A DNA stretch of 64,000 bases, taken from Selenomonas ruminantium subsp. lactilytica TAM6421 (GTDB lineage Bacteria > Bacillota > Negativicutes > Selenomonadales > Selenomonadaceae). The stretch lies in NCBI RefSeq assembly GCF_000284095.1, contig NC_017073.1, positions 1 through 64,000 of the forward strand. The letters are read 5' to 3'. Shown in pieces: positions 57,861-64,000 of the stretch. The notes below the pieces were generated by a model. It was not told the DNA's origin. It did not search any database and was given only the letters and a program-made list of their open reading frames with translations. Position 1 is the stretch's first letter; the number at the start of each line of letters is the position of its first letter. A program made the position numbers and the translations under genes.

Positions 57861-58480
57861 TAGTCGCACACTCCTAATTCCTTTGCATAGGGCAGGGAAG
57901 AAATAAATTCCTCGCAGAACCAACGCCACTGCGGAAGGCGGTGGGTTTTGCGCTGGTAATACATCGTCCGAAGCTGCGCATAGTTCGTGGAAATCCCGGC
58001 TGCTAAACAAATCCCCTCCGGCATATTCGCCTTGACACGCAACAAGTTTTCTTCCGTGGGGTTCAAGGTATAATCCTCGACAATTCCCTCGAACAAGGCC
58101 AGGATCTTATCGTCCACGGCTGCATCGGCCATACGGCGGTAATCCAGCGCCTTGCCCCGGTGCATCGTGCTCTGGGAATTTTTCGACGTAAATACACCGT
58201 AGGTATCGAACTGCTGCCAGAAGTAACGTGGGGCCAATACGTCGAATGTAACCGGTATCTGCCGAAGGAACTTATCATCCCCATGGCCAATTGGGGAGTG
58301 CCCCAGGTTACTGCCCAATCGCAGCATATCTTCTACAGTGCGTTTATCCAGTGTCATATCCTCGTTGACCACCGTGGCCATCGGATAACCGGCGCGGATC
58401 AGCGCTTCCCGGATACCATACACATTCACATTGAACACCTTGAATAATCTATCAGTCATCTGCATATCGTATTGCCTCAT
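57860..58480 (-). CDS. ThyX-like flavin-dependent thymidylate synthase family protein
   Basis: 206 aa. Phage ThyX-like signature: LAPRYFWQQFDTYGVFTSKN followed by SQSTMH, and the C-terminal NYAQLRTMYYQRKTHRLPQW with FCEEFISSLPYAKEL. The classical RHRxxSxNExSxR motif is only partly preserved, so catalytic ability is uncertain. The start may be the ATG at 58465, which has GAGG 9 nt upstream. With dUTPase and the reductase nearby, a dTMP-supply role is likely. Confidence 0.65.
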   Translation of the reverse strand: MRQYDMQMTDRLFKVFNVNVYGIREALIRAGYPMATVVNEDMTLDKRTVEDMLRLGSNLGHSPIGHGDDKFLRQIPVTFDVLAPRYFWQQFDTYGVFTSKNSQSTMHRGKALDYRRMADAAVDDKILALFEGIVEDYTLNPTEENLLRVKANMPEGICLAAGISTNYAQLRTMYYQRKTHRLPQWRWFCEEFISSLPYAKELGVCD

Positions 58481-58628
58481 TTCTTACCATTCGTTTTACA
58501 CCGCTTCTCATTCTGACCTCACAGGCCCCTGGCTGCGCTTTCGTGACAACTCCCTGGAACATATAGGGAAGTCCCGTGGTGGGCAGCTTTTCTTTCCACT
58601 GAACCGTGGCCCCAATCTTATATCTCAT
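58452..58628 (-). CDS. 58-aa protein, unknown
   Basis: Begins MRYKIGATVQWKEKLPTTG, beta-rich KOW/SH3-like, basic. It overlaps the ThyX-like gene start by up to 29 bp and the preceding gene end by 11 bp. Confidence 0.6.
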   Translation of the reverse strand: MRYKIGATVQWKEKLPTTGLPYMFQGVVTKAQPGACEVRMRSGVKRMVRNEAIRYADD

Positions 58629-58839
58629 GGTTTAACTTGACCACCTGGGAAGCGTCTTTCCATTTTTCAGAGTCATCCGTGAACATAATTTTGATTCTCT
58701 GCCTTTCGGCTCCGTTCTCGTCAAAGTCCCATTTCATTGCAGCTATGTTGCCCTTATGCGGGTAAATCGTATTTCGCAATGTTGGAATGATTACCTCGTC
58801 CAGCAAAGAAAGTTTATTGTTAGCCATATCTGTAAACAT
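58618..58839 (-). CDS. 73-aa protein, unknown
   Basis: From MFTDMANNKLSLLDEVI, with GGAGG upstream. Contains RQRIKIMFTDDSEKWKDASQ. Not recognised. Confidence 0.65.
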   Translation of the reverse strand: MFTDMANNKLSLLDEVIIPTLRNTIYPHKGNIAAMKWDFDENGAERQRIKIMFTDDSEKWKDASQVVKLNHEI

Positions 58840-58841
58840 TG

Positions 58842-59021
58842 TTAGTCCTCCGTATGTTCCCTTTTTAACCATCTGTCTGTGGCAGTTGCACATTCTCCGT
58901 CGCAAACTCCGGTATCGTACTCCGGACATAAGTCACAAGAGTCACAAGAGAGTATGTAGTCAAGGAAAATGGCAAGTTCCAGGTCAGACATTGAGCGAAT
59001 CCAGTCTGCATTAGTTTTCAT
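58842..59021 (-). CDS. 59-aa Cys-rich phage protein
   Basis: Begins MKTNADWIRSMSDLELAIFL; six Cys in C-x2-C-x2-C-type spacing (SCDSCDLCPEYDTGVCDGEC). This matches a small, widespread family of phage proteins, in which NADWIRSMSDEELAEFL is typical, of unknown function; probable zinc binding. Confidence 0.7.
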   Translation of the reverse strand: MKTNADWIRSMSDLELAIFLDYILSCDSCDLCPEYDTGVCDGECATATDRWLKREHTED

Positions 59022-59023
59022 AG

Positions 59024-59158
59024 TTACCTCTCCGTTTTATCTGGGCGTTTTGGCCTGGTAGTCAATACGCCACCTGCGTTACCTTTGCTGCCCCCGTAAC
59101 CGGCCACCATACAGGCGGCGATTACAAGGAAAACAAAGAATAAATCTATATCATTCAC
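59024..59158 (-). CDS. 44-aa membrane micropeptide
   Basis: GTG start, MNDIDLFFVFLVIAACMVAG (one TM helix) followed by a basic tail (TTRPKRPDKTER). It lies between the reductase and the Cys-rich gene without gaps. SD weak. Confidence 0.5.
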   Translation of the reverse strand: MNDIDLFFVFLVIAACMVAGYGGSKGNAGGVLTTRPKRPDKTER

Positions 59159-59160
59159 AA

Positions 59161-61392
59161 TCATTCACAAGCATTGTACCCGCAATTATCGCAGGTCCAG
59201 CACTTTGCCTCTGGTCTAAGCGTGTGCTTATGGCACTCCGGACACTCTCGCAGGCCATCGTCCTCCGGCGGTTCCTCGGTGGGCAATTCCGCTGGTGCAC
59301 TGGTTAACTCTCGTTTCATGGATAATTCCATGGCATCGGCAATAGCATTGCTGCAAGACAAGGAAACATCTTTGCCCTGCCGACGAAGGACCTGGCAGGC
59401 CGGGCATTTATTGGCCCTAAGTTCATCAATGATTTTCGACACCTTCACGCCGGAACGCAGGGCCAGGGAAATCAACCGGGTAATCGTGTTGATATTGCTC
59501 TTGCACCCACCGGACGGATTCGTGAATACCTCGAATACATGGCCATCATCGGTCTTATTCGTTGTGACATACATGGAACTTACGCAAGAGGTCTGTTCCC
59601 GTACCGTGGAACCATTGACAACCTTGACTTCTCTACGACTTTCCTTTGGCTCTATGGTGTCATAGTCCGGAGTTTCGGTTTCCTCCGGCTTATCGCTGAC
59701 ACCCAGGATATTTCCTCGCTTGCAGCCATCGCGGAACACCGTAATCCCTTTGAGGCCCTGTTTCCAGGCTGCCATATAGATTTCCTCGATTTCTTCCACC
59801 GTGGCCGAATTCGGCAGGTTTACCGTGGAGGAAATAGCATTATCAACGTAATCCTGTAAGATCCCCTGGAACGCCACACGCTCCATCGGCGGTACTTCAT
59901 GGGACTCAATGAGGAAGGGGAATTTCTTCTTGGCTTCCTCCGGGGAAATCCCTTCTAAGCCATGGAATTTCAGCAGGTCAGCAACGCCACGGGCATATAC
60001 CGTGAAGGTCTTGCCACTGTCCTCCATGCTATGAGAAGTCCTCTGATAAGCAATCTTATACATCGGCTCGATGCCACCAGTAAAACCACCAGCGAACAGA
60101 GAAATCGTGCCGGTAGGAGCAATGGAAAGCAGCGTGCCGTTACGCAGGCCATATTTCTTAATCAAATCGTGAGCTTCTGGATATGCCTTGATAACCGGTG
60201 ATGCCATGGTTTTCTCCAAGTCAAACTTGCGGAACGCACCTTTCTTGGCAGCCAGAGAAGCAGAAGTCAGCAATGCCTGTTCCATGATGATATCCATGAT
60301 ATCCGAAGCCACCGCGCGAGATTCCTCGGAGCCATAACGAATTCCCATAGCTACAAAGGCATCTGCCAGGCCGAACACACCCAGGCCAATGCTGCGCCAG
60401 TCAGCGATGGTTTCCCGGTTTAAATCCAAAGGCTGCATATCATAACCATAATCCAGGATTTCATCAAGCATACGAACTGCGGTATCCGTAATCATGCGAA
60501 GATGTGTTTTGTCAATCGTTGCATGATCCGTGAATTTATCCTTGATGGCGTTGTAAACATTGATAGAGCCAAGGTTACAAGAGTTGCCGCCGTTCCCAAA
60601 GAATTCCGCGCATGGATTCGATACGTCAATCTTGTACTCCAGATAACCAGAGAGCAAATTGAAATTCCTTACTCGGTCAATGAAGATTGCCCCAGGATCG
60701 CCCCAATCCCATTGCGTTTCACAGAACTCATGGAAGAAGGAACGCGCATCAATGGTTTTCTCAATGTGGCCCGTTTCCGGACTATCATAGACCAACTGGA
60801 ACGGCTGATTCTTTTCCACGGCTTCCATAAATTCATTGGTGAACTTGATGGAAATATTCATAGAAGATAACTTAGAGCCGTCCTGCTTGATTCGCAGGAA
60901 TTCTTCGATGTCCGGGTGGTCACACCGCAGGCCAACCATAAGCGCTGCTCTGCGACCATTCTGGCCAATGGTTCCGCCGGTCACATCAAAGATATTCAGG
61001 AAGGACACGGCCCCGGTGGAGGTCATCGCACTGTTATTCACCGGCGCTCCTTTTGGGCGCAGGTTATCAATGGCCAACCCGCAGCCACCACCATAGGAGC
61101 TAATGCGGGCAATCTTCTTGGCCGTATCAAAGATGGATTCGATGTTATCCTTCGGTGTGGGCAGCACATAACAATTACTCATGCTAACCTTACGCTTACC
61201 CTTGTAACCAGCACCGAATAACGTGCGGCCAGCCGGGAGAAAATCTGCGTTTTCCAGGACCTTCTTGGCTTTCGGCTTTAATTCATCGCTAAAGATAGAT
61301 GCCACGCGGCCAATGAACTGCTCCGGTTTCTCGCCTTCATGCAGATACTTTCGTTCCATGATGCCCATGGAAACTTCATTGTCATACCACAT
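59161..61392 (-). CDS. nrdJ: Class II (adenosylcobalamin-dependent) ribonucleotide reductase
   Basis: 743 aa from MWYDNEVSMGIMERKYL, overlapping the upstream stop (TAATG). Conserved parts: FLPAGRTLFGAG, SMSNCYVLPTPKDN (first redox Cys), SYGGGCGLAIDNLRPKGAP, SNPCAE (thiyl-radical Cys) and GNSCNLGSINV. A C-terminal region with CKSN, CPACQVLRRQG and a terminal zinc ribbon (CPECHKH ... CWTCDNCG) follows. It reduces ribonucleotides to deoxyribonucleotides with B12. Two CxxC pairs suit thioredoxin-type reduction. No B12 gene is present, so cofactor must come from the host. Confidence 0.95.
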   Translation of the reverse strand: MWYDNEVSMGIMERKYLHEGEKPEQFIGRVASIFSDELKPKAKKVLENADFLPAGRTLFGAGYKGKRKVSMSNCYVLPTPKDNIESIFDTAKKIARISSYGGGCGLAIDNLRPKGAPVNNSAMTSTGAVSFLNIFDVTGGTIGQNGRRAALMVGLRCDHPDIEEFLRIKQDGSKLSSMNISIKFTNEFMEAVEKNQPFQLVYDSPETGHIEKTIDARSFFHEFCETQWDWGDPGAIFIDRVRNFNLLSGYLEYKIDVSNPCAEFFGNGGNSCNLGSINVYNAIKDKFTDHATIDKTHLRMITDTAVRMLDEILDYGYDMQPLDLNRETIADWRSIGLGVFGLADAFVAMGIRYGSEESRAVASDIMDIIMEQALLTSASLAAKKGAFRKFDLEKTMASPVIKAYPEAHDLIKKYGLRNGTLLSIAPTGTISLFAGGFTGGIEPMYKIAYQRTSHSMEDSGKTFTVYARGVADLLKFHGLEGISPEEAKKKFPFLIESHEVPPMERVAFQGILQDYVDNAISSTVNLPNSATVEEIEEIYMAAWKQGLKGITVFRDGCKRGNILGVSDKPEETETPDYDTIEPKESRREVKVVNGSTVREQTSCVSSMYVTTNKTDDGHVFEVFTNPSGGCKSNINTITRLISLALRSGVKVSKIIDELRANKCPACQVLRRQGKDVSLSCSNAIADAMELSMKRELTSAPAELPTEEPPEDDGLRECPECHKHTLRPEAKCWTCDNCGYNACE

Positions 61393-61850
61393 TAGGCAAG
61401 CAGACTCCTTCTCTGTTCGCAAAGCTGGTTGATTTTCTCGTTAATCTCACCAATCTTCTTTGCCTTATCGACGGAAACAATGTGGCCTTTGAAGATCTCT
61501 GCATATTCATCGCAGCCAAGTTTTTCCCCGTTATCATCCATGATATTCCCGTCATTTGCCATGTAGTAAGGAGAACAGTAGGTCTCACCGGTATCCGGAT
61601 CAACCAGGGCAAAGGCTTCACCAGCCTTGATTCCCATGGCGTCCATGATACGCTCACACTTGGTCAGCTTTTCAATCTGAACATCGGTATATTTTACGAT
61701 ATTGTTATTATCGTCCCACCGTACTTCGTAAAGGTCATCACCGGTATAGCCGGACTTACTCACCGAAATCACAGTGCCGTATTCGTCGCTCTTAATTCCA
61801 TACTGGAAGCCAACTGGCTTCACTCTTTCTCCTACTTTAAACATATTCAT
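61392..61850 (-). CDS. KOW/SH3-like paralogue 1
   Basis: 152 aa. N-terminal beta barrel (MFKVGERVKPVGFQYGIKSD), a middle D-x-hG-(x)EG/AGEAF-type segment, and a C-terminal helix. Paralogous in layout to the next two genes. Unknown function. Confidence 0.7.
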   Translation of the reverse strand: MNMFKVGERVKPVGFQYGIKSDEYGTVISVSKSGYTGDDLYEVRWDDNNNIVKYTDVQIEKLTKCERIMDAMGIKAGEAFALVDPDTGETYCSPYYMANDGNIMDDNGEKLGCDEYAEIFKGHIVSVDKAKKIGEINEKINQLCEQRRSLLA

Positions 61851-61857
61851 GCTGCTA

Positions 61858-62385
61858 TCAATCCTCCATTAAATCTTCGCGAATCTGATTGAGTTCTTCG
61901 GCCAATTCGTCGATTTCTTCGGTAAGCGTTTCGATTTTCTGTAAAATCTCTTGCGTATCATCATCGGCAACAGGGGCAGAACCATTTTGGAACAAGTATT
62001 TAAGTTCATCGACAGTCAAATCATCATGGTTACCATCGTAAACTTCGCCGTTCTCTAAGGTGTAAGGCCCCCAACCATAAAACTCTCCATCGTTGCGTTT
62101 GATTTCAAAGGGAACTCCCTCACGAACTCCTAACGCATACAAGGCCGTTTCCTTTTTGCTCAAAGGCTCCAACTTATCAACGTTAACCATCCAGCAACTA
62201 TCTTTCTCGCGAAGCAACCCGGCATCACCAAGTCCCCCGTTATGTCCTGGGAAATCACCGTAGAATTCAACCAACGGGGCCTCATTGTTACCACCAACGA
62301 TGACACCAACCTTGCCCTCTAACTGTACCTCGCTGGTATCTTTCTTTACCCGCACATGCTGACCAATGTATAACTTATCGCTCAT
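61858..62385 (-). CDS. KOW/SH3-like paralogue 2
   Basis: 175 aa from MSDKLYIGQHVRVKKDT (GGAG upstream; longer frame overlaps paralogue 3). N-terminal barrel, middle ETALYALGVREGVPFEIKRN, C-terminal coiled coil. Confidence 0.7.
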   Translation of the reverse strand: MSDKLYIGQHVRVKKDTSEVQLEGKVGVIVGGNNEAPLVEFYGDFPGHNGGLGDAGLLREKDSCWMVNVDKLEPLSKKETALYALGVREGVPFEIKRNDGEFYGWGPYTLENGEVYDGNHDDLTVDELKYLFQNGSAPVADDDTQEILQKIETLTEEIDELAEELNQIREDLMED

Positions 62386-62392
62386 AGTGTTA

Positions 62393-62920
62393 TCATGCTC
62401 CTTTTCTGATTCTCGCCAATTCGTTTTCTTTTTCTTCAATCTGGCCCTGGAGAACGCAGATTTCCTCTTTCAACTGCATTTCTCTGTCACTGAGGATTTC
62501 AATGTGCCCCGTCATCAAGGCTTCGTATTCATCCGGTGCTAGTACGTCATCATTACAGTCAACGAAATCTTCTCCGTCAAACATGAACGGGCCATTTTCC
62601 ATAACATTGTCGTATTCATCGTAAATATCGAACCACTGCCCCTCATAGAGCCCCAAGGCATCTACGATTTTTTCCATGCCCGTCAAGGGTTCGATTTCTT
62701 CATCATTAATGTAGAAGCACGAATCCTGTTCGGGATTCTTACGCTGATCTTGGGAAACAGAAGATGCTCCGGTGTGCATCCCAGTGTTTTTCTTATCCCA
62801 GTCAACCAAGATGGCTCCACTGCATTTACCAATTACAGTTCCATAGCACGGATTCTCCATATGAAAATCCATCTTGTTCGTGGCTTTTACGCGCTGACCA
62901 ATGAAAAATCTATTACTCAT
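62393..62920 (-). CDS. KOW/SH3-like paralogue 3
   Basis: 175 aa from MSNRFFIGQRVKATNKMDF. Middle MEKIVDALGLYEGQWFDIYD aligns with the paralogues; C-terminal coiled coil (ILSDREMQLKEEICVLQGQI). Confidence 0.7.
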   Translation of the reverse strand: MSNRFFIGQRVKATNKMDFHMENPCYGTVIGKCSGAILVDWDKKNTGMHTGASSVSQDQRKNPEQDSCFYINDEEIEPLTGMEKIVDALGLYEGQWFDIYDEYDNVMENGPFMFDGEDFVDCNDDVLAPDEYEALMTGHIEILSDREMQLKEEICVLQGQIEEKENELARIRKGA

Positions 62921-63314
62921 GTTTCCAACCGTCCCTTTCTTCGTCATACCGACGAATAACACATTCTACCCTCGGATTCTGCCGGTCAATATCGAAATCA
63001 ATGTACCGTGGTAAAGCCCATCGGTCATTATCGAATACTCCTGCGTGTTCCAAGGCGTCAAAAATCGCCTTTCCTTGGTTATCAACATCACGCTTCCTGG
63101 CATCCGGCCAATATGTCATAATGTCGATGACCACCTTAGTTCCTTCAGTGGTTTCCCACCCCTGGTCCTCCATGGCCCCGGCAATGATTTCCTCCGCAGC
63201 AGCGAACCACTCTTTCGCCTTTTTCGTGCGGATTCTCTTGCCAAACTTCGTCGTAAAGTACAGGGCGTTAATGGAGGGAACCGGAGGTAGTACCACTTTT
63301 AGGACATCGGTCAA
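62913..63314 (-). CDS. RusA-family Holliday junction resolvase
   Basis: 133 aa, TTG start overlapping the previous stop (TTGA), GAGG upstream. RusA signature KRDVDNQGKAIFDALEHAGV followed by FDNDRWA (about 72-98), with the catalytic Asp residues, and the N-terminal PPVPSINALY strand. It resolves recombination or replication intermediates before packaging. Confidence 0.92.
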   Translation of the reverse strand: MTDVLKVVLPPVPSINALYFTTKFGKRIRTKKAKEWFAAAEEIIAGAMEDQGWETTEGTKVVIDIMTYWPDARKRDVDNQGKAIFDALEHAGVFDNDRWALPRYIDFDIDRQNPRVECVIRRYDEERDGWKHE

Positions 63315-63520
63315 TCAGTAACCTCGTCCAGCATATTAGCTATGGCCTCGGCCACTTCAATTTCATCATCCGTAGCATCATCACATTCAACGGCAAAAAG
63401 GAACTCTTTAAACAACTTAGCTTCCTCATATGACATACGAATGGAAACATCCTCGTTCTTACTTTCGGGGCCTATGCCCTTAATATAGCGCTGAATCCCC
63501 GCTGCTCGTACTGTAATCAT
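63311..63520 (-). CDS. Small acidic protein, unknown
   Basis: 69 aa; ATGA overlap with the gene upstream. Begins MITVRAAGIQRYIKGIG; acidic second half. Not recognised. Confidence 0.6.
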   Translation of the reverse strand: MITVRAAGIQRYIKGIGPESKNEDVSIRMSYEEAKLFKEFLFAVECDDATDDEIEVAEAIANMLDEVTD

Positions 63521-64000
63521 GCAAATGCACCCTCGCCGGTAAAGTCATCGTCCGGCACATCGGTTTCCGGAGAGATACGATAGTCAGCATCGTTCTTAAC
63601 CAGGGAATACCAATAGAGGTACTGCTTTGCCTTATCGTGGTCAGACTCGGCCTGGCCCTTGTGCATCGCTCTCATGGTATACTTGACGAAATTACCAAGC
63701 AGGAAGCCTTTGAACTGCTCCGGAGTAAAGAACGTCTGCATTACTTCAAGAGGCTGCATAGCGGACGCCTTATAATGCTCTTGGTCACTTGCCAGCCCCG
63801 TGTTTTCGCTCGGCTCAATCAAAGTGACATGCTTCGGGCTAAAACAGTAGCCGGATGCTCCTTCAAGGTTAACGAAGCTAATTCCAGCATCAGATACCGT
63901 CATTTCTTCTCCACAATACCGTCTCATGCTCGTTGCGAAACAAGGAACTGTATCAATATCGCCATCATCGTCAGTGCCAAATTCTTCTTTCATGGAATCC
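63517..64000 (-). CDS. DUF3310 protein, 5' end cut by window edge
   Basis: The C-terminal half has the DUF3310 signature (HYKASAMQPLEVMQTFFTPE, GNFVKYTMRAMHKGQ, KAKQYLYWYS). DUF3310 proteins (SaV-like) are small phage proteins related to nucleotide kinases by annotation only. The N-terminal part (MRRYCGEEMTV ... YCFSPKHVTLIEP) is a KOW-like domain often fused to DUF3310 and appears truncated. An ATG exists at 63993 but the true start probably lies beyond the window. Confidence 0.8.
   Translation of the reverse strand, partial: DSMKEEFGTDDDGDIDTVPCFATSMRRYCGEEMTVSDAGISFVNLEGASGYCFSPKHVTLIEPSENTGLASDQEHYKASAMQPLEVMQTFFTPEQFKGFLLGNFVKYTMRAMHKGQAESDHDKAKQYLYWYSLVKNDADYRISPETDVPDDDFTGEGAFA

Noticed and set aside
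1-64000. Insertion sequences, rRNA genes, restriction-modification or retron systems
   Set aside because: No transposase, rRNA segment, methyltransferase or reverse transcriptase was seen on either strand.

Overview
The window is one contiguous phage genome, or most of one. It looks like a phage-plasmid (a temperate siphovirus maintained as an episome). It opens exactly at the ATG of a ParA ATPase gene followed by a ribbon-helix-helix partner, and it carries a complete head, packaging, tail and lysis gene set of the lambda/HK97 type. It also encodes its own replication and nucleotide genes: C-family DNA polymerase, class II ribonucleotide reductase, ThyX-like protein, dUTPase and RusA. A tyrosine recombinase is present. 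The host is inferred to be an anaerobic Gram-negative-type Firmicute (Negativicutes). The reasons are strong Shine-Dalgarno sequences everywhere, Firmicute-like sigma-A promoters (TTGACA, 17 bp, TATAAT), a B12-dependent reductase, and a lysis cassette with a spanin-like membrane protein. No host gene is present, so this assignment is tentative. The right edge cuts a DUF3310 gene.

Layout. 0-1.2 kb: parA and an RHH gene (+). 1.75-9.05 kb (-): DNA polymerase III alpha, small genes, a double-BRO antirepressor and the lysis cassette. 9.1-20 kb (-): tail spike, J-like tail tip, and L-, K- and M-like tip proteins. 20.2-21.05 kb (+): a MORN-repeat lipoprotein moron. 22-40.6 kb (-): tape measure, frameshifting tail chaperone, major tail protein, connectors, capsid, protease/scaffold, portal, terminases and an HNH protein. 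40.6-41.5 kb (-): a roughly 0.93 kb apparently non-coding, highly structured transcript containing a tRNA-like element. 41.6-42.84 kb: repeat-rich non-coding DNA between divergent promoters, a candidate origin. 43-54.3 kb (+): about 28 small early genes with a tyrosine recombinase. 54.4-64 kb (-): small regulators, nucleotide metabolism, RusA and KOW-like paralogues.

The most notable features are non-coding. (1) Five intergenic arrays of degenerate 8-bp repeats in exact 8-bp phase (1.28, 5.69, 30.47, 40.67 and 54.30 kb) look like dispersed centromere or operator sites for the RHH partner of ParA. (2) A 29-residue hydrophobic peptide at 30.2 kb has the layout of the Fst/par type I toxin-antitoxin system: convergent RNAs, a shared terminator, and direct repeats at both 5' ends. 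It sits beside an octad array. (3) The 0.93 kb RNA is placed directly upstream of the small terminase gene and resembles the GOLLD/ROOL class of giant phage RNAs in size, context and tRNA association. Partition, post-segregational killing and a site-specific recombinase together support an episomal prophage state. Shared promoter elements (an identical box upstream of two early promoters, and TTGACAA/TTGTCAA brackets at two leftward promoters) suggest how the lysis/lysogeny switch is wired. The repressor itself was not identified.
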